This document shows, in pieces, positions 52,693-60,347 of a DNA stretch of 64,000 nucleotides. A model generated the notes under the pieces. The model ran no database searches, was not told the DNA's origin, and worked only from the letters and a program-made list of their open reading frames with translations. The stretch covers positions 1 through 64,000 of the forward strand of contig JAGAPX010000005.1 of the NCBI GenBank assembly GCA_017623055.1. The letters are read 5' to 3'. The position numbers and the translations under genes were made by a program. Each line of letters begins with the position of its first letter. Within the stretch, counting starts at the first letter, position 1. This DNA is from Phascolarctobacterium sp. Its GTDB lineage: Bacteria > Bacillota > Negativicutes > Acidaminococcales > Acidaminococcaceae.

Positions 52693-53136
52693 TTAGTCCT
52701 CTTCTTCGTAATCTTCAACAGGCTCCGCATCAACAGGGATAATCTTAGCTTCAGCAGGAAGCATAAGTCTGCCGTTAGCTCTGTTCATAGTGACGTAACG
52801 GAAGAAATACTGTTGCCAATATCCGATAGCTTTCAACAATGCAGCTTCGATTTTGGTACGCAAGGCTTTGCTCATTGTGATTCTGCCTTGCTCAACTCGC
52901 ATTACAAGTTCGCCATTTTCCAACGTCCAAATAACACGTCCATCGAAAGCGTTCTTGCATTCCTTGCCGGAGTTTTCAACCAAGCTCATTTGCTCGAAGC
53001 GTTCAACCTTACCCCAAACGATAAACGTAATAGGGTAGTGTACTTTGTTGAGTTCACATTCGAGACCGTGGTCTTTGCAGATGTCTTCCAGTTTTTCAAA
53101 CTGAGTGTTAAACAAAACTGCTTCTCTTTCGCTCAT
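52693..53136 (-). CDS. Hypothetical phage protein (147 aa)
   Basis: A 147-aa protein with alternating strands and helices (NKVHYPITFIVWGKVERFEQM; RVEQGRITMSKALRTKIEAALL) and a very acidic C-terminus (EPVEDYEEED). TGGAGG lies before the ATG. It is common in early operons between resolvase and methylase genes. Function unknown; possibly single-strand-binding or regulatory by its acidic tail, but this is speculation. Confidence 0.6.
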   Translation of the reverse strand: MSEREAVLFNTQFEKLEDICKDHGLECELNKVHYPITFIVWGKVERFEQMSLVENSGKECKNAFDGRVIWTLENGELVMRVEQGRITMSKALRTKIEAALLKAIGYWQQYFFRYVTMNRANGRLMLPAEAKIIPVDAEPVEDYEEED

Positions 53137-53139
53137 TTT

Positions 53140-53634
53140 TTAAACCTCCATTTTAGTTTCTATGTATGTTAGGCCTACTGCGTAAGCCGCCCATAAGTCT
53201 TTTTTAAAACCTTTAAAAAAGTCTGGTGCTTTAATTGTTCCTCGGCCGGTTCTAAAATCATGGGTACAGAAACGGTCAATAAGTGCTCTGCGTATTTCAG
53301 AGTCTCCGGCTCTTACACTATGGCAAATATGGGAAGCTTCTTCTTTTCGGTAAATCATTGTTGGGTCTTTACCAAGCTTTCTTTTTAAGACTTCGTAAAA
53401 TCTACCAATCCATACCGCAGTGTCGAGAACATCTTTGCCGATAAGGTTTCCATAGCTTTGCAACATTTCGATTGCTGCATAATCAAATTCGTCAGTCTGC
53501 AGCTCTTTTATGAATTTGCGGACTTCTTCGTTCTCGGCCAACAGAGTATACAAAGGTACCAATGTTTCAACATCGATAATACAAAGAGCGCTTTTAGTAT
53601 TGCCGGGGTCAATGGCTATTACTCTTTTTTTCAT
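53140..53634 (-). CDS. RuvC-like Holliday junction resolvase
   Basis: A 164-aa RNase-H-fold protein. MKKRVIAIDPGNTKSAL has the first catalytic Asp in the RuvC/Poc1-like motif. YAAIEMLQSYG supplies a Glu, and the C-terminal DLWAAYAVGLTYIE the last acidic residue. ATG 53634 overlaps the upstream stop (ATGA), so the TTG-initiated longer frame is rejected. It probably resolves recombination junctions in phage DNA before packaging. Confidence 0.85.
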   Translation of the reverse strand: MKKRVIAIDPGNTKSALCIIDVETLVPLYTLLAENEEVRKFIKELQTDEFDYAAIEMLQSYGNLIGKDVLDTAVWIGRFYEVLKRKLGKDPTMIYRKEEASHICHSVRAGDSEIRRALIDRFCTHDFRTGRGTIKAPDFFKGFKKDLWAAYAVGLTYIETKMEV

Positions 53635-54377
53635 TCTCTCAATCTCCAATTCGGTTTGCCGGTGAAGTCGAGACGATAACCTTTGCTTCGTTCGTAAATC
53701 CGAGAGCCAACGGCTTCGTCAATGTTCAACAGTTCCGAGAAATTAAACTCTGTGCTGATGATTGTCAGCTTGGTTGGGTCTAAGTAGCGTTCGTTCAAAA
53801 TCTCAAAAGCTAAATTCACATCAGCTACCGTAGGTTGTTCTCCCTTGCCCATTTTGAACAGGTCGTCAACGTAAAGCACGCTGACTTTTGTTAGCGGTGA
53901 CACGATGCTGTTATAAAAGTCGCAGTTGTTGACTGCAGCTTTGGCTCTCGGTGCGAAATTTCGCCACAAGACATAAAGCGTATCGTGTCCGTGGGCCAAT
54001 AACGACGAGGCTACGGCGGTACAAAGATGTGTTTTTCCGCTACCTTTTGCGCCGACGGCTACGAACCAACCGTTTTGCTTGGCTATGTAATTTTCGGCAA
54101 GTGCTTTTGCGGTATGCTGCCATTCATCGACGGATTGCCAGTTGTCCAAGCGATAGAGTTTAATCATTTCACGAAGCCCGGAACGGTCAAGCATGCGTAG
54201 ATTTTTGCGTATGCTTTTGCAGCTGCACTCCTGCATATACATTTCGCCAGTTGGTGAATATTTTTCGATAAAGCCGACATTCCCACATACAGGACAGTTA
54301 TAGGCACTCAAAGGTTTTCGCAATGGGTTAAATATCTGTGTGTAAATTCCATTTACTGGTTCCTGTTGGTTTGTCAT
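53631..54377 (-). CDS. DnaC-like helicase loader ATPase
   Basis: A 248-aa AAA+ protein. An N-terminal zinc-knuckle (CPVCGNVGF...CSC) is followed by Walker A VGAKGSGKTHLC and Walker B VLYVDDLFKMG, then an arginine-finger region (AVGSRIYERSKGY). It is the family that loads the host replicative helicase at the phage origin. It follows the DUF6291-type replication protein with a 50-bp overlap. Confidence 0.9.
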   Translation of the reverse strand: MTNQQEPVNGIYTQIFNPLRKPLSAYNCPVCGNVGFIEKYSPTGEMYMQECSCKSIRKNLRMLDRSGLREMIKLYRLDNWQSVDEWQHTAKALAENYIAKQNGWFVAVGAKGSGKTHLCTAVASSLLAHGHDTLYVLWRNFAPRAKAAVNNCDFYNSIVSPLTKVSVLYVDDLFKMGKGEQPTVADVNLAFEILNERYLDPTKLTIISTEFNFSELLNIDEAVGSRIYERSKGYRLDFTGKPNWRLRE

Positions 54378-55023
54378 TGCCTACACCTCCGTCCACTTCA
54401 TCTTCCCACCGTTGCTGATTAAGCCACGTTGCAGGGTGAGGAATGTACTGACCGTTATCCCTTGTCCATTGGCTTCCGCACTTCTGCCGTCTTAATGCGG
54501 TCACAAGTGTTTCGAGTGTCACGGTCTTAATGACTTTCTCGAAAGCTCTCTTAGCGGCTCCTTTGCCAACCTTACGAGGGTACTCTTTCCAAAATTCTTC
54601 AAACTGCAATTCCCATTTTTTCAACGGGGGAGTATGAGGGGGGATATTTATATCTTCTTTATCATTTATCTTTTCTCTATTATCATTTATTGCTTTGTGG
54701 TTGCTTTCGTCTGCTTCCACTTTGCTTACGTTTGCTTCGCTCCTGCTTGGATTTGCTTTGTGGTTGCTTTCGTCTGCTTCCACTTTGCTTCGACTATTTT
54801 TGCCACCAATGGCGCCTGCCTCAGCTTTTGAGATACTGCTGTCAATGTTAGGTTTCACAAGTCTAAACATTGCGGTTGTTGCGCCAATAGTAGATGGTTC
54901 GTTGCCGTTTAATGCATAATCACATATTGCTAAAAGGAAGTCTGCCTGTTCTTCTTTGGTAGATAAAGCACAGGCAGCTTCAAAGTAGGAGCGATAGAAA
55001 GAAAATGCTTTTCTATCAGCCAT
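54328..55023 (-). CDS. Phage replication initiator, DUF6291-like
   Basis: A 231-aa protein. The N-terminus (AFSFYRSYFEAACALSTKEEQADFL, given as SYFEAACALSTKEEQADF) is DUF6291-like. The C-terminus (FWKEYPRKVGKGAAKRAFEKV and YIPHPATWLNQQRWED) is the standard end of replisome organiser proteins. The hydrophilic linker carries a 12-residue duplication SKVEADESNHKA encoded by two 37-bp direct repeats (54691-54727, 54754-54790). It probably binds the origin and recruits the helicase loader. Confidence 0.82.
   Translation of the reverse strand: MADRKAFSFYRSYFEAACALSTKEEQADFLLAICDYALNGNEPSTIGATTAMFRLVKPNIDSSISKAEAGAIGGKNSRSKVEADESNHKANPSRSEANVSKVEADESNHKAINDNREKINDKEDINIPPHTPPLKKWELQFEEFWKEYPRKVGKGAAKRAFEKVIKTVTLETLVTALRRQKCGSQWTRDNGQYIPHPATWLNQQRWEDEVDGGVGNDKPTGTSKWNLHTDI
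54691..54790. repeat. Pair of 37-bp direct repeats in the replication gene linker
   Basis: Identical 37-bp copies at 54691-54727 and 54754-54790 lie in the linker of the replication initiator. They may be an internal duplication only, or serve as initiator-binding iterons since phage origins often lie inside such genes. Confidence 0.8.
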
Positions 55024-55036
55024 ACTTTAATCTCCT

Positions 55037-55462
55037 TTAAAACGGTATTTCTTCTTGGTTGTACGGTAAGGGTGTTCCGAAGCTGTCCATAGGTGACGGG
55101 TTGTTATTGGTAGGAGCAGGGGAAGCAGGAGAAGTTGCACCGTCAGCCTTGCGTTCGATGAACTCAAAACTATTGGCGATAACTTCGCTTATCCAACGCT
55201 TAACGCCCTTGTTATCATCGTAGCTACGGATTTGTAGTCTACCCTCAGCCAACACTCGATGCCCTTTAGCAAGGCTATTTCCTGCGATTTCAGCAGGCTT
55301 TCCCCATATAATAATGGGGATAAAGTCAGCTTCCTTTTTGCCATCTTCACCACTAAATGGGCGGTCAACAGCAATGGTGAATTGACAAACTACTTTGCCG
55401 GACTGGGTATAACGCACTTCGGGGTCCTTGGTGAGCCTGCCCATTAAGACAATTTTATTCAT
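55037..55462 (-). CDS. ssb: Single-stranded DNA-binding protein
   Basis: A 141-aa OB-fold SSB. N-terminal MNKIVLMGRLTKDPEVRYT and the ADFIPIIIWGKPAEIAGNSL segment are diagnostic. A Pro/Ala linker leads to the acidic tail EEIPF that recruits replication proteins. GGAGG precedes the ATG. It overlaps the upstream gene by 8 bp. Confidence 0.95.
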   Translation of the reverse strand: MNKIVLMGRLTKDPEVRYTQSGKVVCQFTIAVDRPFSGEDGKKEADFIPIIIWGKPAEIAGNSLAKGHRVLAEGRLQIRSYDDNKGVKRWISEVIANSFEFIERKADGATSPASPAPTNNNPSPMDSFGTPLPYNQEEIPF

Positions 55463-55754
55463 TGCTCGCCTCCGGCTTTTGACTAATCTGATCAGCTACA
55501 CTTACAATATTTCTTACTTGCTTAACAGCTTCGAGAACTTGCCCGTAATTATAAGAGCTGAGTTTGTCGTGTAAAGTCAAAAGCAGTTCTAAACTGGTTT
55601 GGTCACGAATAAGGTCTTCGTAATCGGGAAGGGGAATGCAAACTACATCTTCTTCGATGTTGTCAGTAATGGGGATTGCTTCTATTTTGAGATTTCCTTT
55701 TTCTTTGGCTTCTTTGAGAAGGGCTAATAATTTTTCGGGGATGGAATTAGTCAT
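55455..55754 (-). CDS. Hypothetical phage protein (99 aa)
   Basis: A 99-aa helical protein with a central acidic segment (EEDVVCIPLPDYEDLIRDQTSLELLL, partial) and a Ser/Glu-rich tail. It is in the recombination/replication cluster. ATG 55754 follows AAAGGAG by 7 bp. A longer frame to 55856 would overlap the upstream gene without a ribosome site. Function unknown. Confidence 0.65.
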   Translation of the reverse strand: MTNSIPEKLLALLKEAKEKGNLKIEAIPITDNIEEDVVCIPLPDYEDLIRDQTSLELLLTLHDKLSSYNYGQVLEAVKQVRNIVSVADQISQKPEASNE

Positions 55755-56292
55755 GTTTTTTCTCCTTTCGTTCCCAGCTATCTTTAAAGCGGGCGATTTG
55801 TTCCGGGGTATCGGTTTCGATACCGTGTTCTTTTGCAATATCAATGGCACCGTCAATGAGTTGAGCCATTTCTTTGGTGTCCATTTGGTGTGTTGATTTA
55901 TAAACTAAATAGCATTTAAATACTTTTCCGTTTTCGGTACGTTCATCAAAGCATTTGGTGTATGGATAAATGGTATTAACATCAACGGAAGCAGGTAGCT
56001 TGAAGCCGACGGTCAAGCCGTTTTCGTCTTTGGCCAGCGAGCCGTACTCAGTAACAAGGTGTCGCTTTACCAGTTCCTCACTCTCACCGAGTTTCCGGGC
56101 AATCTTGTTAATGAGTACATGGAGATATGCGTTTGCACTTAAAGAACGTTTCTTGCGAAATTTTTTTATTTCAATTTCCAGTTCTGCATCTTTCAGCTCG
56201 TCGAATTGGTCTCTGAAATCTCCGTCGATTTCAAGCGTTATGCGTTGCTTCCGAGTAAGGCTAAGACTTAAATCAATAAGTTTACCCTTCAT
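55747..56292 (-). CDS. Phage recombination protein, NinB/Orf-like
   Basis: A 181-aa protein resembling the NinB/Orf family of recombination mediators. KKRSLSANAYLHVLINKIARKLG (given as RSLSANAYLHVLINKIA) and the GSLAKDENGLTVGFKLPASVD region match that family. It probably loads recombinases or modulates strand exchange at phage forks. It starts at ATG 56292, 11 bp inside the preceding nuclease gene. It overlaps the next gene by 8 bp. Confidence 0.72.
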   Translation of the reverse strand: MKGKLIDLSLSLTRKQRITLEIDGDFRDQFDELKDAELEIEIKKFRKKRSLSANAYLHVLINKIARKLGESEELVKRHLVTEYGSLAKDENGLTVGFKLPASVDVNTIYPYTKCFDERTENGKVFKCYLVYKSTHQMDTKEMAQLIDGAIDIAKEHGIETDTPEQIARFKDSWERKEKKHD

Positions 56293-56968
56293 TATTTGCG
56301 TTCCAATGTTCTTTATAGATATCCAACAAACCAAGTTGAGTAATGCTGCTGATGAATTCTGCTATGCAATCGCTTGCTTGGCGAGAGTCTTCACGAGAGT
56401 ATTTCTCAATGTAAAGGTCTTTGCCGTCAGATACCAAATATTGGAATTCAAATGCTTCTGGTACGAGGTAAAAGTAGAATGGGTGCTGAGGACTTTCGAG
56501 ATATTTGCCTGCCAGTTCAGAGCTACCCATACTTGAATTTAAAAACTTGATATCGTAGATGGTGCCAGCTTTGAGTGCGTCAAGAATTCCATAAACAAGG
56601 AATGTCATATCTCCTACTTGGAGTTCTCTTGCTACTTTGACTTGCACCGGTGCTCCTTTAATGATTGGAGCAACTTTGCAAGCACCTTCATAAAATTTGG
56701 GGTAAACATTACGTCCCTGAACTTCTCCAGTTTTAGGATTGCATTTGCCCAATTCTGCTTTCCATTTTGGTTGGAACATTTCTTCTGCTATTTTGTAACA
56801 TAGGCTTTCAAATTCAAGGCCGTTCAACATATTTTCGTTGGGCTCGGATTTTTCACGATGCAAGGTACGCAGGAAGTCTGCTTTTGCCTCTTCTTCATAG
56901 CCCTCAGCAGCATTGAATGAATATGCCCAAGAACTCAATAAACTTTGAGTAATTAGGTAGCGTTCCAT
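56282..56968 (-). CDS. PD-(D/E)XK-type phage nuclease
   Basis: A 228-aa protein with a likely Cas4/lambda-exonuclease-type nuclease core: an N-terminal NGLEFESLCYKIAEE helix (Glu), LVYGILDALKAGTIYDIKF with the D...DxK catalytic set, and later HPFYFYLVPEAFEF. It is placed directly after the Sak4-like ATPase, a common ATPase-nuclease recombination pair in phages. Length and motif spacing fit; substrate is unproven. Confidence 0.75.
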   Translation of the reverse strand: MERYLITQSLLSSWAYSFNAAEGYEEEAKADFLRTLHREKSEPNENMLNGLEFESLCYKIAEEMFQPKWKAELGKCNPKTGEVQGRNVYPKFYEGACKVAPIIKGAPVQVKVARELQVGDMTFLVYGILDALKAGTIYDIKFLNSSMGSSELAGKYLESPQHPFYFYLVPEAFEFQYLVSDGKDLYIEKYSREDSRQASDCIAEFISSITQLGLLDIYKEHWNANNEG

Positions 56969-56971
56969 AAA

Positions 56972-57916
56972 TTACACCACCTTGGTTGCGTAACCGCCCT
57001 CACGAGAATAAACTAAGCCAAGTGCATCGGTTTTTTGCTTCAAGAGTGCAGAAGCTTCTTTCTTGCTTGTAAGCGCATGAGGCAAATTCAAGATGCTATC
57101 AACTGCTGCGTTTGCGGTTTCTGCATCAACAACATTGTCAAGAACTTCCTTAACCTTTGCCATTGTTTCGTCGTATTGATGTTGTAACGGTACAAAGTAG
57201 TCTTTTTCTGCTTTGATATGATTGCGTGCAGCTTTGAAAAGATTTGTCATAAAGTTGTTAGGAACTTCATCGGTGAGGATAGGAACAAGGTGTTTGCCAT
57301 GAATACCGTGAGTACCTTTTGCAAAGAATTCTTGTTCAGGAGTGAAGCAGATAGTTCTTTGAGTACCAATCATTTGGACGTAACCGCCAAAGTCGCAGCT
57401 GTTCCAAACTGTATTTTTGACACTACCCTCACAAACAAGGCGTTGAATGGGATTACCGTCTTTGTCTGCTTTTTCGTCAGTGTGGAAAATAAATATTACG
57501 TTCTTATTCAGAACGGTTTTGATGATGTTGACGAAGTTAGCGAATTCGGATTTAACAAAGCCAAAACCTTTAAGGCCGTTGAAATCACCACTCTTAGTAA
57601 GAGCACCAGGCTTGGTACGCATTGCCCAATCTTTCAAGAATGTTACGAAGCTACCGCCGGTATCAATGATTACGGTTTCAAATTCTGCCATTTCCGGAGA
57701 GTGAATGTCTTGCAAGACTTCTTCGTAGGTTTCGCAGATGATTGTCGGGCAACGGTGATCAGCTCGTACACGAGAAACGCCCCTGTCGAAGTCAATCAAT
57801 ACAGGGGAGGGGGCAGAACAAGCGAGGGTAGTTTTACCAACGCCAGGGGAACCGTAGATGATAGCACTAAATTTTTGATTTTCAAAATTCATTTTTTCGG
57901 GTTTTACAATAGCCAT
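56972..57916 (-). CDS. Sak4-like RecA-fold ATPase
   Basis: A 314-aa protein of the Sak4/RecA-like family that binds single-stranded DNA in phage recombination. Walker A is YGSPGVGKTTLACS (about residues 22-35) and Walker B is VIIDTGGSFVTF. Central HTDEKADKDGNPIQR and SVKNTVWNSCDFGGYVQM are typical of this group. AAAGGAG precedes the ATG. It leads the replication-recombination block of the early operon, followed by the nuclease gene. Confidence 0.82.
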   Translation of the reverse strand: MAIVKPEKMNFENQKFSAIIYGSPGVGKTTLACSAPSPVLIDFDRGVSRVRADHRCPTIICETYEEVLQDIHSPEMAEFETVIIDTGGSFVTFLKDWAMRTKPGALTKSGDFNGLKGFGFVKSEFANFVNIIKTVLNKNVIFIFHTDEKADKDGNPIQRLVCEGSVKNTVWNSCDFGGYVQMIGTQRTICFTPEQEFFAKGTHGIHGKHLVPILTDEVPNNFMTNLFKAARNHIKAEKDYFVPLQHQYDETMAKVKEVLDNVVDAETANAAVDSILNLPHALTSKKEASALLKQKTDALGLVYSREGGYATKVV

Positions 57917-57988
57917 TTTTAAGCTCCTTTCAAATTATGAATAATACTGGGTCACGAAAAGTTCAGAGTTGCTTTCACCCCCTAAGAC

Positions 57989-58100
57989 TTGCGTGTGCAG
58001 GTCAATTAGTGTAAAATGAAAGCAGAGAGTTATTATAAGGACATAAATCTCTGCTTCATCTATGTAACCGTTCAGCGTGCGAGGCTGGGCGGTTATTTAC
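57989..58100 (+). ncRNA. Candidate plus-strand small RNA with its own promoter and terminator
   Basis: A promoter TTGCGT (57989-57994)-17 bp-TAAAAT (58012-58017) is followed by a 7-bp stem (58022-58028 with 58048-58054) and an 11-bp terminator stem (about 58066-58094) with a T-run. The transcript of about 75 nt is antisense to the 3' end of the LysM gene and lies against the early operon. It resembles the architecture of type I antitoxin RNAs, but no toxin is evident. The 57917-57988 rest of this gap holds nothing visible. Confidence 0.5.
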
Positions 58101-58375
58101 TTTTTTGTTGCATGTACCGTCAAAGGTATCTTGATGATTTGTCCCGGATAGATATATTTGCCTTTATTTGGATTTGCTTTGTTTATGGTCCAAATAAATT
58201 CATCGAAGTATAAAATCTGCTTGTCAGCATAGATGCCTGCGATACTCCAAATTGTTTCTCCGGAACGAACTACGTGTTCAACGTAGGTGGTAGTTGTGGG
58301 AGGTTTATAACTTAGCACAGCAATTGATGCGAGTATGAATACTGCGATAATCAAATAGCTTTTAATGTCTTTCAT
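58097..58375 (-). CDS. LysM-domain single-pass membrane protein
   Basis: A 92-aa protein with an N-terminal membrane anchor (YLIIAVFILASIAVLSY) followed by one LysM domain (VRSGETIWSIAGIYADKQ...YIYPGQIIKIPL), which binds peptidoglycan. It resembles YneA-like division inhibitors in layout; that role is inference. It is coupled to the upstream 45-aa gene by ATGA. A plus-strand sRNA lies against its 3' end. Confidence 0.8.
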   Translation of the reverse strand: MKDIKSYLIIAVFILASIAVLSYKPPTTTTYVEHVVRSGETIWSIAGIYADKQILYFDEFIWTINKANPNKGKYIYPGQIIKIPLTVHATKK

Positions 58376-58509
58376 TTTCTAACTTCCTTTCTTGCGCCTG
58401 CCTTTTTCGGTTGGCGCTTTTCTTCTTTGTGTTGATGATAAGCGCAGTCGCACTTTTCGCCGGGGTCAAGGTTGGCTCCGCATTTGCAGCAAGTGTTGTA
58501 ATATGCCAT
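58372..58509 (-). CDS. 45-aa Cys-rich zinc-knuckle protein
   Basis: Translation from ATG 58509 gives a 45-aa protein with CCKCGANLDPGEKCDC, a clear zinc-binding pattern, and a Lys/Arg-rich C-terminus. Its ATG overlaps the upstream stop (TAATG), and its stop overlaps the next start (ATGA), so it is embedded in a translational chain. Function unknown. Confidence 0.65.
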   Translation of the reverse strand: MAYYNTCCKCGANLDPGEKCDCAYHQHKEEKRQPKKAGARKEVRK

Positions 58510-58862
58510 TACTCAGGCTCCTTTACTAATTCGATTGTGTCGGCCAATCTTTTGATTAAGCCGTCCAGTTCTTTATCGTCCAGTCCAATGATGTCACGTT
58601 CTCCATTAACCAATCCCTCTTTAGCTAAAATGAGGTTGCCTGCGATAATGTCTTGATAAAGGACCGTGCCAAATTCATTGATGGGTAGGTTTCTTATGCG
58701 CCCCTCGTCGTTTACCAATATGCAGAAGGGGCGCTTTAGCAGCATTGGTCGTACTATTTCCATATAACCGCCAAGAACTTTGCTTACTGCATTGCTGCGG
58801 ATAGGGTAACCAAAATCCTTGGGGTACATTTTTCGGTCAGTCGTAACTACTAAACATTTCAT
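58509..58862 (-). CDS. DUF3846-like phage protein
   Basis: A 117-aa protein resembling DUF3846: GGYMEIVRPMLLKRPFCILVNDEGRIRNLPIN (partial: CILVNDEGRIRNLPIN) and YQDIIAGNLILAKEG are its hallmarks. This family is widespread in phages and plasmids; function unknown. It is coupled to both neighbours by stop-start overlaps. Confidence 0.78.
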   Translation of the reverse strand: MKCLVVTTDRKMYPKDFGYPIRSNAVSKVLGGYMEIVRPMLLKRPFCILVNDEGRIRNLPINEFGTVLYQDIIAGNLILAKEGLVNGERDIIGLDDKELDGLIKRLADTIELVKEPE

Positions 58863-59032
58863 GCCGTTACCGCCTTTCGGGAACGGAGTTCAGCTTTCTT
58901 GCGTTCCAGAGCTTCCTGGCCCTCGGGAGTGCTCTTGATACCGTTTACAAGGTCAAGAACAGATTGACAAAATCTGTTGGTGATGTATTCGGGCATTTGG
59001 CTGATATCGATTTGGATATTAGAGTTTTTCAT
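58859..59032 (-). CDS. 57-aa hypothetical phage protein
   Basis: ATG 59032 opens a frame whose stop overlaps the DUF3846-like ATG (ATGA). The sequence is helical and charged (ITNRFCQSVLDLVNGIK, ALERKKAELRSRKAV). Translational coupling supports it. No family recognised. Confidence 0.6.
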   Translation of the reverse strand: MKNSNIQIDISQMPEYITNRFCQSVLDLVNGIKSTPEGQEALERKKAELRSRKAVTA

Positions 59033-59034
59033 AT

Positions 59035-59301
59035 CTAAACCCCCAAATTTTTCATAACATCACGGATAAGTGCTATTCCACTATCCATAGCTACATTGAT
59101 TTTTCTGACATAGCCACCTTTGAATTCTGCGTAAACCATTTCTTCGTTATCTTTATAAGTGAGGGAAATTAAGTCGTAGCAATTTCGGGTGGCTGTTAAT
59201 GTGTAAAAGAGTCGCTTGCAAATTTCGTGTTTATCTTCGTGCATTAGTTCAACTCCTTGCAGTCCGTCAGTTCTATTGCTGACTTCTTTTTCTGCGTCCA
59301 T
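59035..59301 (-). CDS. Hypothetical early phage protein (88 aa)
   Basis: An 88-aa protein with the body HEICKRLFYTLTATRNCYDLISLTYKD (partial: CKRLFYTLTATRNCYDL) and a strand-rich centre. Two starts each have a ribosome site: ATG 59301 (AGGAG) and ATG 59244 (AAGGAG), so two forms may be made. Function unknown. It is among the first early genes after the Cro-like protein. Confidence 0.6.
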   Translation of the reverse strand: MDAEKEVSNRTDGLQGVELMHEDKHEICKRLFYTLTATRNCYDLISLTYKDNEEMVYAEFKGGYVRKINVAMDSGIALIRDVMKNLGV

Positions 59302-59330
59302 AAGTCACTCCTAAAAGTTAAGAATTATAG

Positions 59331-59346
59331 GTGTCCTAAAAGACAC
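59331..59346. promoter_or_regulatory. Operator-like site behind the Cro-like gene
   Basis: A perfect GTGTC-N6-GACAC palindrome, identical in half-sites to the one at 59576-59591. It may be an extra operator for the repressor or Cro. Confidence 0.6.
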
Positions 59347-59544
59347 TTATTCTGCAAAAAAAATATCAACGGGAGACTTCAAGTTTAAAATCTTAATAAT
59401 TTTTTGAATCTCACTTTGCTTGAATTCAGAAGTACCATTACATTTTCTAAAAAATGCAGAACGAGACATTTCGAGCTTTTCGCACATTTCGGTGATTGTA
59501 ACGCCTGCTTTTTTCATTTCATAGGTCAATAAAGCTACATTCAT
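59347..59544 (-). CDS. Cro-like regulator (small XRE protein)
   Basis: A 65-aa helix-turn-helix protein (VTITEMCEKLEMSRSAFFRKC) ending in ILNLKSPVDIFFAE. It is the first gene transcribed leftwards from the early promoter at 59596-59624, so it fits Cro. AAAGGAGG precedes its ATG. An operator-like GTGTC-N6-GACAC lies just behind it (59331-59346). Confidence 0.82.
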   Translation of the reverse strand: MNVALLTYEMKKAGVTITEMCEKLEMSRSAFFRKCNGTSEFKQSEIQKIIKILNLKSPVDIFFAE

Positions 59545-59575
59545 GATGTTCCTCCTTTACATTTTATTTCACAAA

Positions 59576-59648
59576 GTGTCGTATAAGACACTTTCATAAT
59601 ACACCACACCTTGTGTATTGTCAACAATTTTCGTGTCATTAAAGAAAC
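59576..59648. promoter_or_regulatory. Lysogeny switch: leftward early promoter and two operators
   Basis: On the minus strand TTGACA (59619-59624) and TATTAT (59596-59601), 17 bp apart, make a near-consensus promoter. A perfect GTGTC-N6-GACAC operator (59576-59591) covers its start site. A second with one mismatch (GTGTC-N6-GAAAC, 59633-59648) lies upstream of its -35. CI bound here should silence the early operon. Confidence 0.8.
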
Positions 59649-59673
59649 AATATTAGGTTTACTGCATTTTGTG

Positions 59674-59702
59674 TTGCGAAAAAGACACAAATAAGCTATA
59701 AT
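59674..59702 (+). promoter_or_regulatory. Repressor-maintenance promoter
   Basis: TTGCGA (59674-59679) and TATAAT (59697-59702), 17 bp apart, drive the CI-like gene, whose AGGAGG ribosome site follows. The operator at 59633-59648 lies upstream of this promoter. Confidence 0.7.
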
Positions 59703-59726
59703 TAACCGTACAGGAGGTATAACACT

Positions 59727-60347
59727 ATGGAAATGGGCGAACGAATCAAATATTTAAGAAAACAAAAAGATATGACTTTAGAACAGCTCGGTCAAAGAGT
59801 AGGGGTTGGGAAGAGTACCGTTAGAAAATGGGAAGAAGGAGAAATCCAAAATATGCGAAGAGATAAAATCGCAAAATTAGCTGCTGCATTAGATGTTACT
59901 CCTGGATATTTAATGGGCTGGGAAGAACCTTATACCTCTTTAGGAATAGATAAATATACTAAAATATGGACAAAAGAATTTAAAGAAAATTTGCCTTTGG
60001 TTTGGAAAAATACAATTTTAAATGCTGATGTTGTTGGCTTGGATGATACTGGCTACGACATTGAAGAAATGAATAAATTAGTTGATGATATTGCTGGTGG
60101 TAAAACTGAAATCACATTTACTTTGGCGTGTGAAATAGCTGACAAATTAGGTGTGTCACTTGATGAGCTTGTAGGTCGTGAAGAATACGAAAAGACCGCC
60201 CTCGACTACGAGAACGGTCTGAATGGATTAGAATTGCAACTGCTCAATCTTTTAAAACAGCTTTCTCCGGAACAAAAGGAATTTTTACTTGTGCAGCTTG
60301 AGGCGCTTGTAAAGCGTAACAAAGGGAGCGAAGAAACTCCGTTTTAG
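59727..60347 (+). CDS. CI-like prophage repressor (XRE family)
   Basis: A 206-aa repressor. The N-terminal HTH has MTLEQLGQRVGVGKSTVRKWEEG and ends VTPGYLMGWEEP, the typical XRE/CI signature. A second helical segment (TLACEIADKLGVSLDELVGREEY) follows, then a C-terminal dimerisation helix (LLNLLKQLSPEQKEFLLVQ). No S24/LexA peptidase domain is visible, so cleavage-based induction is unlikely. It is divergent from the Cro-like gene, with shared operators between. Confidence 0.88.
   Translation: MEMGERIKYLRKQKDMTLEQLGQRVGVGKSTVRKWEEGEIQNMRRDKIAKLAAALDVTPGYLMGWEEPYTSLGIDKYTKIWTKEFKENLPLVWKNTILNADVVGLDDTGYDIEEMNKLVDDIAGGKTEITFTLACEIADKLGVSLDELVGREEYEKTALDYENGLNGLELQLLNLLKQLSPEQKEFLLVQLEALVKRNKGSEETPF

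Noticed and set aside
58016-58213. A 65-aa plus-strand frame starting at the small-RNA promoter
   Set aside because: It begins inside the -10 box of the predicted promoter, lacks a ribosome site and reads through a terminator, so it is unlikely to be translated.
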